Below are positions 49,751 through 58,312 of a DNA stretch of 64,000 nt, one piece after another. A program made the position numbers and the translations under genes. The stretch's first letter is position 1. Each line of letters begins with the position of its first letter. Under the pieces are notes generated by a model, which worked only from the letters and a program-made list of their open reading frames with translations, ran no database searches and was not told the origin of the DNA. Source of the DNA: DAOVRD01 sp964521715 (lineage in GTDB: Bacteria; Planctomycetota; Brocadiia; SM23-32); contig CAZFSS010000005.1 in assembly GCA_964521715.1 (NCBI GenBank), positions 124,001 through 188,000 on the forward strand, read 5' to 3'.

Positions 49751-52003
49751 ATGAGGAGCAGAACGGCAGTCTGGATGCTGGCCCTGGCGGCCCTGGCGGC
49801 GACGGCCCTGTGCAGGCCCGCGCGGGCGACGGGCATCATGGTCCCCGAGGACCCCAACCTGCCCCCGCTGGCCATCAAGAGCCACCGCGTCAACGTGCGC
49901 ATCGAAGGCAACGTCGCCACCACGAACCTGACCCAGGTCTTCCTGAACAGCACGGACCAGCGGCTCGAGGCGACCTACATCTTCCCCCTGCCGCGCGAGG
50001 CGGCGCTGACCGACTTCGCCATGTTCATCAACGGCAAGCGCCAGAGCGGCGAGGTCGTCGAGGCCGACCGTGCGAGGCAGATCTACCAGGACATCGTGCG
50101 GCGGCTGCGCGACCCCGGCCTGCTCGAATACCTCGACTCCGGCCTGCTGCGCATGCGGGTCTTCCCCATCGAGCCGCGCAGCGAGACGAAGGTCGAGGTC
50201 ACCTACTCGCATCCCCTGCCTTTCGAGAGCGGCGTCTACGAATACACGTTCCCGCTGAAGACCGGCCAGCGCGCCTCCCAGGTGCTGGAGGACTTCGCCG
50301 TCAGCGTCGAGATCTCCGGCAAGCAGCCGATCAAGAACGTCTACTCGCCGACCCATGACGTCGGCGTCACGCGCAAGGACGACTACCACGCCCTGGCCGG
50401 GTTCGAGAAGAGCGGGGCGATGCTCGACACGGACTTCACGCTCTTCTACGGGCTGAGCCGCGAGGACTTCGGCATGAACCTGCTGACGCACCGGCGCCCC
50501 GGCGAGGACGGCTACTTCGCCCTGATGATCTCGCCGAGCGTCGAGATCGGGCAGGATAAGGTGATGCCGAAGGACGTCTGCTTCGTGATCGACACCAGCG
50601 GCAGCATGCAGGAGGAGAACCGCATCGCCAGCGCGCGCGACGCCGTCCGGTTCTGCCTCAAGTCGCTCAACCCGGGCGACCGGTTCGCCCTCGTCACGTT
50701 CAGCACGGGCGTGGAGGTCTTCGGGGACGGCCTGACCGAGGCGACGCCGGAGGCCGTCGCCGCCGCCGTCGCGCACGTCGAGAAGCTGGAGGCGCGGGGC
50801 GGGACGGACCTCTGCGGCGCCGTGACCGGCGCCCTCGGCATCGCGCCAGACTCCGACCGGCCCTACCTGGTCGTGCTGGCGACGGACGGCAAGCCCACCG
50901 TCGGCGTCACCGACGCGGACGAGATCGTCAGGGCGGTCCAGGATGCGAACGGGGCCAACGTGCGCGTCTTCGCGTTCGGCATCGCCGAGGACCTGAACGT
51001 GCCCCTGCTGGACAGGATCGCCGAGGCGACCAGGGGCTACAGCGACTACGTAGCGCCCGGGCGCGAGATCGAGACCACCATCTCCAACTTCTTCCGCAAG
51101 GTCAGCCATCCCGTGCTCTCGAACCTGGAGCTGGACTTCGGGGACGTCAGGGTCACGGACGTCTACCCCTCGCAGGTGCCCGACCTGTTCCGCGGCGGCC
51201 AGGTGATCGCGTTCGGCCGCTACAGCGGCAACGGCGACATAGCCGTGAAACTCAGCGGGACGCTCAGGGGCGAGAGGCAGACGTTCGCTTACGACGCCTC
51301 GTTCCCGAAGGAGAACGGAGCCAACACCTTCCTGACGCAGCTCTGGGCCCGGCGCAAGGTCGGCTACCTGCTCGACCAGATCCGGCTCCACGGCGAGTCG
51401 AAGGAGCTCACGGACGAGGTCGTGCGGCTGAGCAAGGAATACGGCATCGCGACGCCTTACACGTCCTACCTCGTGCTGGAGGACGACGAGGCGTACCGCC
51501 AGCACGGCATCATGCTCGGCGCGGGGCTGGCGAGGCTGCGCGAGGCCGGGGTCGTCGCAGCGCCTGCGGCGCAGGCCGCAGGCGCTCCCGAAGGCACGTT
51601 CCAGTACTCCGACGCGGCAGCGTGGGGGGCGGTCCGGGGCCGGGCCGAGGGAGAGCAAGCCGTGAAGCTGAGCGAACACCTCCGCGTCTGGAAGGAGGCG
51701 GACGCCGTCGGCTCGCGCGAGGAGATCGGCGCCACGCGGGTGCAGCGCGTGGGCGACAAGACCTTCCTCCACATCGGCGGCGCCTATGTGGACACCGCCT
51801 TCACCGAAGAGATGGACGCGCTGACGATCAAGTGGGGCAGCGACGCGTACTTCGCCGTCCTCGACGCCGTGCCCGACGTGAAGGATTACCTGGCGCTCGG
51901 CGAGTCCCTCGTGGTCGTCATCAGCGGCAAGGCGCTGATCGTGGCCGACGAGGGCAAGGAAGAGATGACGGCCGACCAGATCAAGGCGTTCTTCGGCAAG
52001 TGA
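49751..52003 (+). CDS. secreted VIT/vWA-domain protein
   Basis: A 750-residue exported protein with a signal peptide (MRSRTAVWMLALAALAATALC). Residues ~28-165 form a VIT domain (VNVRIEGNVATTNLTQVFLNS, LEATYIFPLPREAALTDF). A von Willebrand A domain follows with a complete MIDAS set: DTSGS near 280, Thr in GGTDLCG and the Asp of TDGKP. This is the inter-alpha-trypsin-inhibitor-like architecture found in bacterial surface proteins; a metal-dependent protein-binding role is inferred. No sortase or PEP-CTERM tail is visible. GGGAGGG lies before the ATG at 49751, and the ARPP-1 gene follows after 13 bases. Confidence 0.88.
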   Translation: MRSRTAVWMLALAALAATALCRPARATGIMVPEDPNLPPLAIKSHRVNVRIEGNVATTNLTQVFLNSTDQRLEATYIFPLPREAALTDFAMFINGKRQSGEVVEADRARQIYQDIVRRLRDPGLLEYLDSGLLRMRVFPIEPRSETKVEVTYSHPLPFESGVYEYTFPLKTGQRASQVLEDFAVSVEISGKQPIKNVYSPTHDVGVTRKDDYHALAGFEKSGAMLDTDFTLFYGLSREDFGMNLLTHRRPGEDGYFALMISPSVEIGQDKVMPKDVCFVIDTSGSMQEENRIASARDAVRFCLKSLNPGDRFALVTFSTGVEVFGDGLTEATPEAVAAAVAHVEKLEARGGTDLCGAVTGALGIAPDSDRPYLVVLATDGKPTVGVTDADEIVRAVQDANGANVRVFAFGIAEDLNVPLLDRIAEATRGYSDYVAPGREIETTISNFFRKVSHPVLSNLELDFGDVRVTDVYPSQVPDLFRGGQVIAFGRYSGNGDIAVKLSGTLRGERQTFAYDASFPKENGANTFLTQLWARRKVGYLLDQIRLHGESKELTDEVVRLSKEYGIATPYTSYLVLEDDEAYRQHGIMLGAGLARLREAGVVAAPAAQAAGAPEGTFQYSDAAAWGAVRGRAEGEQAVKLSEHLRVWKEADAVGSREEIGATRVQRVGDKTFLHIGGAYVDTAFTEEMDALTIKWGSDAYFAVLDAVPDVKDYLALGESLVVVISGKALIVADEGKEEMTADQIKAFFGK

Positions 52004-52016
52004 GGAGACGCGGGAA

Positions 52017-53159
52017 ATGAAACGCACGCTGCTGGTGGTCACGCTGGTGCTGGGCTGCGCCGCAGCCGCGTCCGCCGCGCTCGCCGCCTACCTGGAGGAG
52101 GACGAAGGCGCGCCCGCCGCGCCGCCGGGCGTGGTCAGGCCGCTGCCCGTCGTCCCCCCGCCGGCGCCCGCGCCGGACAATCCCCTCACGCAGGCCGTCC
52201 GTCGCGTGTCCGTCCTGCCGGGACACACGCATAAGGGGCTCACCGTCTTCCCGCTCGAGACCTGCGACGTGTCCGACGAGACCGAGTACCTATCCGTCGA
52301 GGAATCCATCCGGGAGGGCCTGCTCGCCATGACCGAGAAGGGCGGCGGCAGCGTGGAGATCCTGGCGGCCGAGAACAAGGGAGACCGGCCCATCCTGATG
52401 CTGGCGGGCGAGATCGTATCCGGCGGGAAGCAGAATCGGATCCTCAAGGAGGACGTGCTCCTGCCCGCGCGGAGCGGATGGGTGGAGCTGCCCGTCTACT
52501 GCGTCGAGCACGGGCGCTGGTCCGGCCGGGGCACGGCCTTCGAGAAGAGCTCGTCCGTCGCCGCCCTCAGCGTGCGCGCGACCGCCCAGGCAGGGCTCCC
52601 GCAGCAGGAGGTGTGGGGCGGCGTGAGCTACTACCAGAGCAACCTCAACGTGGATTCGGACACGGGCGACCTGCTGACCGTCCAGAGCGACAGCGCGGTG
52701 CGCGAGGCAGTGGACGACTACAGGGATGCATTCCGCGAGCGATGGCCCCGCAGCGCGATCGGGATGGTCGTGGCGCGCCACGGCCGCGTCGTGGGAGCCG
52801 AGATCTTCTGCAACCCCGCAGTCTTCCGCAAGCACCGGGACAGACTGCTCGAATCCTACGCCGTGGACTGCTACGCCGCGCGCCGCATGGAGCACGGGGA
52901 GGCCGTGCGCCACCCCGCGCCGGACAGGGAGGACGCCGAGCGCTTCCTGCGCCGCGCCTTCAGGGCGGAATACGAATGGCGCGGGACGCCGGGCCTGGGG
53001 CGCCTGCTCGCCGCCCGGGGCGCCGGGATCGACGGCCTGTCGCTCATCTACCGGGAGACGGCGCTGCACGCCGCGCTGTTCGCCCGGGAAGAGCTCGTCA
53101 TCCGCCCCTCCCCCGTCCCCATGCCGCCCGGCATTCTGCCGCGCGCGCAGCCCGAGTGA
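52017..53159 (+). CDS. secreted ARPP-1-domain (DUF6569-type) protein
   Basis: A 380-residue protein with a signal peptide (MKRTLLVVTLVLGCAAAASA) and a Pro-rich linker. Residues ~65-240 match the ARPP-1 pattern: LTVFPLE, YLSVEESIREGLLAMTEKG, then LMLAGEIVSGGKQNR, ILKEDVLLPA, and LPVYCVEHGRW. The biochemical function of this domain is not known to me. The gene follows the VIT/vWA gene by 13 bases and both products are exported, so they may work as a pair at the cell surface. Confidence 0.75.
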   Translation: MKRTLLVVTLVLGCAAAASAALAAYLEEDEGAPAAPPGVVRPLPVVPPPAPAPDNPLTQAVRRVSVLPGHTHKGLTVFPLETCDVSDETEYLSVEESIREGLLAMTEKGGGSVEILAAENKGDRPILMLAGEIVSGGKQNRILKEDVLLPARSGWVELPVYCVEHGRWSGRGTAFEKSSSVAALSVRATAQAGLPQQEVWGGVSYYQSNLNVDSDTGDLLTVQSDSAVREAVDDYRDAFRERWPRSAIGMVVARHGRVVGAEIFCNPAVFRKHRDRLLESYAVDCYAARRMEHGEAVRHPAPDREDAERFLRRAFRAEYEWRGTPGLGRLLAARGAGIDGLSLIYRETALHAALFAREELVIRPSPVPMPPGILPRAQPE

Positions 53160-53243
53160 CCGCACCGGCGCCCGCAGCCCGAGTGACCGCCGCGGCGTGC
53201 CCCCTTCGGCCCTTTCCCTTCCCTGTTGTTCCGGGGGGTGGGG

Positions 53244-53272
53244 TGGACATCCGCGCCACGATTCCGCATAAT
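53244..53272 (+). promoter_or_regulatory. promoter of the TIM-barrel isomerase gene
   Basis: TGGACA (53244-53249) and CATAAT (53267-53272) with a 17-base spacer; start site near 53279, 37 bases before the ATG. Confidence 0.6.
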
Positions 53273-53315
53273 GCAGGCGACTGCAGCAACGCCGGGAACA
53301 AGGAGGGCGGCGAGG

Positions 53316-54209
53316 ATGATGACGCCGACGCTGTTTTCCGTCAGTTACGCCGGCTTGTGGGGCCAGGAGAGGCTGGACCTGAAGTCCTTCATCCGCAGGG
53401 CAGCGGAGCTCGGCTACGCCGCAGTGGAGCTGATGGGCAAACGCCCGCATCTATCCATCCTGGACGTGGAGGACGCCGAGCTGCAGGCCATCCGCCGGAC
53501 CGCCGAGGAGTGCGGCGTCGAGATCGCCACGATCGCCGCCTACACGAACTTCACCGCCAGCAAGGCCTCCACGGAGGTCCCCTTCGCCGAGATGCAGGTC
53601 GCCTGCGTGAAGGAGCTAGCGCGCATGGGCCAGGCGCTCGGCGCCAAGATCGTGCGCGTCTTCACCGGATACGCCACGGCCGTCGAAGCCTATCAGGAGG
53701 ACTGGGAGAAGTGCGTGCGCGCCGTGCGCGAGTGCGCTGAGGTCGCCTCGCAGCACGGCATCATCGTCGGCGTGCAGAACCATCACGACGTGGGGGTGGG
53801 CTGGCGCAGCTACGTCGAGTTCCTCGACGACGTGGCCCATCCGAACTGCCGGGCGATGTTCGATCCCTGGTCCCCCGCCCTGCACGGAAGCGACCTGCGC
53901 GAGTGCGCCCGCGCCCTCGCGCCGCGCATGGTGCAGACAACGCTGGCCGACTACGTCAGGCTGGAGCGGTTCCGCTACCTGCCGGGCCTCGTGAACTACG
54001 AGCCCGTGCCGGCCATGGTGCGGGCCGTGCCGCTCGGCGAGGGCTTCCTGGACCTGGAGGGATTCTTCGCGGGACTGAAGGAAGGCGGCTTCTCCGGCTA
54101 CGTGGCCTACGAGATGTGCTCGCCGCTGCGCGGCGGCGGCAGCGGGCGGAACCTGGACGCCACCGCGCGCAAGAGCCTGGCCAAGATCCAGGAGCTCATC
54201 GCCGAGTAG
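53316..54209 (+). CDS. sugar phosphate isomerase/epimerase family protein (AP endonuclease 2-like TIM barrel)
   Basis: A 297-residue TIM barrel of the xylose-isomerase-like superfamily. Metal-site residues appear as the Glu of YAAVELMGKR, GVQNHHDV, and the Asp of CRAMFDPWSPALHG, with a last Glu in VAYEMCS. Proteins of this family interconvert keto- and aldo-sugars or inositols. The ATG at 53316 (MMTPTLFSVSYAG) has GGAGG upstream. It opens the carbohydrate cluster that also holds a glycosidase-like protein, a Gfo/Idh dehydrogenase and a LarA-like racemase. The substrate is unknown. Confidence 0.85.
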   Translation: MMTPTLFSVSYAGLWGQERLDLKSFIRRAAELGYAAVELMGKRPHLSILDVEDAELQAIRRTAEECGVEIATIAAYTNFTASKASTEVPFAEMQVACVKELARMGQALGAKIVRVFTGYATAVEAYQEDWEKCVRAVRECAEVASQHGIIVGVQNHHDVGVGWRSYVEFLDDVAHPNCRAMFDPWSPALHGSDLRECARALAPRMVQTTLADYVRLERFRYLPGLVNYEPVPAMVRAVPLGEGFLDLEGFFAGLKEGGFSGYVAYEMCSPLRGGGSGRNLDATARKSLAKIQELIAE

Positions 54210-54310
54210 CGGCGGACAGACGCCGCCGTCGCCGCAGACTGAGGAGAACTACTGGCCTGTTCAACAAACAACTTTGTGTTCCGCAGCCGACGTCGTACGC
54301 GGGCTGGTGC

Positions 54311-54338
54311 GTAGGGGCACGGCGCGCTGTGCCCCTAC
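54311..54338. repeat. 28-bp palindrome (REP-like), copy 2
   Basis: Same element as 44336-44363 with one C-to-T change that still allows G-U pairing in the hairpin. It sits in the 426-base gap between the isomerase and glycosidase-like genes. Confidence 0.88.
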
Positions 54339-54432
54339 AGGATCGCGGCCGCTATCGAGCGGTGGCTGCGAAAAGGCAAGGCGCCGTCCTTGACAGCCCA
54401 CTACGTAGCTAATGCACCGACACCGTCCGCGC

Positions 54433-54533
54433 TGTCATTCTGAGGAGCAGCCAGGCCGCGACGAAGAATCTCGCCTTGCCGCAGAGGGGAGAACCAGATT
54501 CTTCGGCCGCCCTGCGGCGGCCTCAGAATGACA
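54433..54533. repeat. 101-bp nested inverted repeat (TGTCATTCTGAGG type)
   Basis: Ends are TGTCATTCTGAGG (54433-54445) and CCTCAGAATGACA (54521-54533). Inside them CGAAGAATCT (54462-54471) pairs with AGATTCTTCG (54496-54505). This is a scattered palindromic repeat, possibly a MITE or attenuator-like element. The rest of the 54210-54635 gap holds nothing else I recognise apart from the REP copy. Confidence 0.85.
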
Positions 54534-54635
54534 ACTGCTCGTTGACGGCAGCATTGTCATTACTGGCCTCAATAGGTCGGGCAGGTTCCTTCAACTCAGG
54601 CCGGCGAGCGATCGCCCGTTCGCCTGGAGCTCACG

Positions 54636-55847
54636 ATGCGAAACCATGGCAGCCGCCGAAGCGCAGTGAATGTAACATTTGCCGCCGCGCTCGTCTTCAT
54701 TGTCAGCTGTGTCGCGGCCGGCGGCGCACCACATGAAGCGGAGGGTCCCACGATGAACCCGTATGCCCGATGGAAGAACGGTCCGCCAAAGGACCCCGGT
54801 TACTTCCCGATCGCCGTCTGGCTTCAGGATCCGAAGATGGCGACCAGGTACAGCGACGCAGGCGTCAACGTCTACGTGGCCCTCTGGCGCGGCCCGACCG
54901 AGGAGCAACTGGCGATGCTGAGAGACGCCGGCGTATCCGTCATCTTGGGACAGAATGGGGCCGCCCTCATGCACCTGGATGATCCCGTTGTCATCGGCTG
55001 GATGCACGGGGACGAGCCGGACAACGCACAGTCCCTCGGGGAGGACAGGGGCTGGGGGCCGCCCATCCCGGCGGAGCGCATCATCGCCGACTACGAGACC
55101 ATCAAGGCCCGCGACCCGTCCCGCCCTGTCATGCTCAACCTCGGACAGGGCGTGGCCTGGGACGGCTGGTACGGCCGCGGCGTCCGCACCAGCCACCCCG
55201 AGGACTACCCGGAGTACGTCAAGGGCTGCGACATCGCGTCGTACGACATCTACCCCGTCACGCACGAGAACGCCGCCGTCCAGGGCAACCTGTGGTACGT
55301 CGCGCGCGGCGTCCAGCGGCTGAGGGAATGGACGCGGGACGACCAGGTCTGCTGGAACTGCATCGAGTGCACGCGCATCAGCTCGGACAGGAAGGCCACG
55401 CCCCGGCAGGTGCGCGCGGAGGTGTGGATGTCGCTGATCCACGGCTCGATGGGGCTGATCTACTTCGTGCACGAGTGGAATCCGAGCTTCAACGAACACG
55501 CCCTGCTCGACGATCCCGAGATGCTCGCGGCCGTGACAGCCATCAACCGGCAGATCCACGAGCTGGCGCCCGTGCTCAACAGCCCCACGGTGAGCGACGG
55601 CGCGCGCGCGACCTCGTCCGATGCCGACATGCCGATCGCCGCCATGACGAAGAGACACGAAGGGGCCACCTACGTGTTCGCGGTCGCCATGCGCGATGGG
55701 GCGACGACCGGGACGTTCGCGGTCCCCGATGCGCCCGAGGGCGCCACGGCGGAAGTCCTGGGCGAGGGCCGTCACATCCCCGTCCGCAGCGGGCAGTTCG
55801 AGGACGCCTTCGCGCCCTGGGACGTGCACCTCTATCGCGTCGAATAG
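54636..55847 (+). CDS. secreted glycoside-hydrolase-like TIM-barrel protein
   Basis: A 403-residue exported protein with signal segment NVTFAAALVFIVSCVAAGG. The fold looks like a clan GH-A barrel similar to beta-galactosidase-type (GH42/GH2) proteins. GWMHGDEPDN (near residue 122) has the likely acid/base Glu, and CWNCIECTRI (near 240) a likely nucleophile Glu. A small C-terminal beta domain follows. Substrate and activity are not established; a binding-only role is possible. It precedes the Gfo/Idh gene by 83 bases on the same strand. Confidence 0.72.
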   Translation: MRNHGSRRSAVNVTFAAALVFIVSCVAAGGAPHEAEGPTMNPYARWKNGPPKDPGYFPIAVWLQDPKMATRYSDAGVNVYVALWRGPTEEQLAMLRDAGVSVILGQNGAALMHLDDPVVIGWMHGDEPDNAQSLGEDRGWGPPIPAERIIADYETIKARDPSRPVMLNLGQGVAWDGWYGRGVRTSHPEDYPEYVKGCDIASYDIYPVTHENAAVQGNLWYVARGVQRLREWTRDDQVCWNCIECTRISSDRKATPRQVRAEVWMSLIHGSMGLIYFVHEWNPSFNEHALLDDPEMLAAVTAINRQIHELAPVLNSPTVSDGARATSSDADMPIAAMTKRHEGATYVFAVAMRDGATTGTFAVPDAPEGATAEVLGEGRHIPVRSGQFEDAFAPWDVHLYRVE

Positions 55848-55930
55848 GGCGCGCGACCGCAGCGAGGACGCCTGCCGCGCCGCCGTGAGGATCCGGTCGC
55901 CGGACGGCGCACGGAACAGAGAGGCGAGAG

Positions 55931-56938
55931 ATGATCCGAATGGGCCTGATCGGGGCCGGCACGATGGGCAAGATGTACGCCAGGGCGTTCACGCAGTGCA
56001 AGTCCGCCGAACTGGCGGCCATCTGCGACCTGGACCTGCGCAAGGCGCGGTCGCTCGGGCGCCGCTGGGGCGTCCGTAGCCTGTACGCCGACTACAACGA
56101 GATGCTGCGGTCGGAGGACCTGGACGCCGTCACGGTCGCGACCCCGGACTTCCACCACCGCAAGCCGGCCATCGCGTGCCTGAAGGCAGGCAAGCACGTC
56201 CTCTGCGAGAAGCCGCTCGCCACCACCATGCGCGACTGCACCGCCATCGTGGAGGCCGTCCGGAAGTACGAGCGGCGCCTGATGGTCAACTATGGCAACC
56301 GCCACAAGATGCAAGTCTACGCAATCAAGGACAAGGTGGAAGCCGGCGAGCTGGGGCGGATCGAGAACGTCTTCATCCAACTGCGCGAACCTATCGGCAA
56401 GACGCGGACGCTCGAATGGGCCGACAGGACAACGCCGACCTTCTTTCTCCTGTCCCACTGCACGGACACCGTGATGCACCTGATCGGCGGCATGCCGCGG
56501 CAGGTCTACGCCAGGGCGAACTACGGCGTGCTGACCTCGCAAGGGCTCGACACGCCGGACACCGTCACGGCAATCCTGAGCTTCGACAACGACGCAACGG
56601 TGACGATGGACGCCAACTGGATAATGCCCGAAGGCTTCGCGCCGCAGATAGACTTCGCCATCGAGCTCATCGGGCAGAAAGGTGCCATCTACAGCGACTT
56701 GCGCTCGCATGACATGATGCTCTACGCCAGGCGCGCGCAGAGCGTGGGCTACGACGGCGCCTCGGTCGATCCTCTCGGGACGAGCCGCGGCTGGTGGTAC
56801 AACTCCGTCTACTACTTCGTCGAATGCCTGGAGCGCGGCGTGGCGCCTCAGCCCGACGCCGAGCAGGGGCTGAAGGTGACCCAGGTGCTGCTGGCCATCG
56901 AGAAGTCCGCCCGCACCGGCAAGGCAGTGAAGCTCTGA
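55931..56938 (+). CDS. Gfo/Idh/MocA-family oxidoreductase
   Basis: A 335-residue NAD(P)-dependent enzyme. The Rossmann motif is GLIGAGTMGK and the conserved Lys is in CEKPLATT (near residue 98). The substrate pocket strand has LLSHCTDTVMHLIGG with an expected His. GAGGCGAGAG precedes the ATG. The gene lies between the glycosidase-like gene and larA-like gene, so a role in oxidising a released sugar or sugar acid is likely. Confidence 0.88.
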   Translation: MIRMGLIGAGTMGKMYARAFTQCKSAELAAICDLDLRKARSLGRRWGVRSLYADYNEMLRSEDLDAVTVATPDFHHRKPAIACLKAGKHVLCEKPLATTMRDCTAIVEAVRKYERRLMVNYGNRHKMQVYAIKDKVEAGELGRIENVFIQLREPIGKTRTLEWADRTTPTFFLLSHCTDTVMHLIGGMPRQVYARANYGVLTSQGLDTPDTVTAILSFDNDATVTMDANWIMPEGFAPQIDFAIELIGQKGAIYSDLRSHDMMLYARRAQSVGYDGASVDPLGTSRGWWYNSVYYFVECLERGVAPQPDAEQGLKVTQVLLAIEKSARTGKAVKL

Positions 56939-56972
56939 CGCCGCCGCCAGAACCGACGAAAGGCAGCGAAAG

Positions 56973-58238
56973 ATGAAGCGCGCTATAAGCATTCCGTATG
57001 GGGATAATGGCAAGACGCTGGAAGTCGACGAGGACAGGATGCTGTTCGCCGTCGAGCCCTCGCTGCCGCCCCGGCCTTCCCCGGATGACGAGCAGCGAAC
57101 GGTCCGGCGGGCCATCGCGGCCCCCGTCGGCACGCCTGCCCTCAGCGAGCTGGCCCGCCCGGATCACAGGGCCGTCATCCTGGTTGACGACTTCACGCGG
57201 CCGACACCGGCCTACAAGGTCCTGCCAGTCGTGCTCAACGCGCTGGCGGAGGCCGGCGTGCGCGAGCGGAACGTCAAGGTGATTATCGCCCGGGGGACCC
57301 ACCGCCGGCTCTCGCGCTCCGACATGGAACAGAAGGTGGGCAAGGAGGTCCTGGCCCGCTTCGAGGTCCAGAACCATGAGAACGACCGCAATCTGGTGCC
57401 GCTGGGGGAATCGTCCAGGGGGACGCCGGTCTGGATCAACCGCAGCGTGATGCAGGCAGACCTGCGCGTCGCCATCGGCGGCGTCTGCGCTCACCCCGTC
57501 GCCGGATACGGCGGCGGGGCCAAGATCGTCGTGCCGGGCATCGCCGGCGTGGAGACGATCCACGCGAACCACTCCCTCTGCGATCACCCCGACGTGACCA
57601 TCGGCAGGACGGACGGCAACCCCATCCGCGAGGACATGGAGGACATCGCCCGAATGGCGCGGCTGGACTTCATCGTCAACGTCGTCCTGAACCCGCAGAA
57701 GCAGATCATCCGCGCGGTCGCAGGGGACGTCGTCGCCGCGCACAGAAGGGGCGTAGAGGCCTACAACGCGTTGTACGGCGCGAGGGCAACCGAACCGGCC
57801 GACGTCGTGGTCGTCGGCGCCAGCCCGCGGGACGCCACCTTCGGGCACGCCGCATTCGCCCTGTACGCCGGCGTCCCCATGGCAAAGCCGGGCGGCACGC
57901 TCATCCTGGTGGCGCCCTGCACGGAGGGCTCCGGCAGCAAGGCAGGCAGGGAGGCCTTCCGACGGCTGGCTGCCATGGCGCCCGCCGAACTGATGGTGCT
58001 GATACGCAAGGGCGAAGTCCAGGCGTCCGGCGGCGCGTTCGACTACTGCTATTCCAAGGTGATCGCCCGCAACCGCGTGGTCCTGGTCTCGGACAACTAC
58101 TCGGAGCCGGAGGCGCGCGAGCTCGGCGTCGGGTACGCCCGCTCCCCCCAGGAGGCACTCGACAACGCTCTGGCCGACATGGGGCCGGACGCCCGCGTCG
58201 GCGTGCTGCCGGTGGGCGGCCTGACCGTGCCGCTATGA
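56973..58238 (+). CDS. LarA-family (nickel-pincer) 2-hydroxyacid racemase/epimerase
   Basis: A 421-residue protein with the LarA fold. Residues H110 (ARGTHRR), H174 (CAHPVAGYGGGAK), K184 and H200 (IHANH) sit at or next to the positions of the ligands of the L. plantarum lactate racemase (H108, H174, K184, H200), where the lysine is bonded to the nickel-pincer nucleotide. VDDFTRPTP and GTHR are family motifs. LarA homologues racemise or epimerise various hydroxyacids, and the sugar-metabolism context suggests a sugar acid. larB, larC and larE for cofactor synthesis are not in the window. It starts 34 bases after the Gfo/Idh gene. Confidence 0.88.
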   Translation: MKRAISIPYGDNGKTLEVDEDRMLFAVEPSLPPRPSPDDEQRTVRRAIAAPVGTPALSELARPDHRAVILVDDFTRPTPAYKVLPVVLNALAEAGVRERNVKVIIARGTHRRLSRSDMEQKVGKEVLARFEVQNHENDRNLVPLGESSRGTPVWINRSVMQADLRVAIGGVCAHPVAGYGGGAKIVVPGIAGVETIHANHSLCDHPDVTIGRTDGNPIREDMEDIARMARLDFIVNVVLNPQKQIIRAVAGDVVAAHRRGVEAYNALYGARATEPADVVVVGASPRDATFGHAAFALYAGVPMAKPGGTLILVAPCTEGSGSKAGREAFRRLAAMAPAELMVLIRKGEVQASGGAFDYCYSKVIARNRVVLVSDNYSEPEARELGVGYARSPQEALDNALADMGPDARVGVLPVGGLTVPL

Positions 58239-58312
58239 GCGGCCGCGGCGGGCGGCGCGTCAGCTGCTCCTGCTCCTGCTCGGCCGTACCGCTATGCGCG
58301 GCAAGCGGCGCG

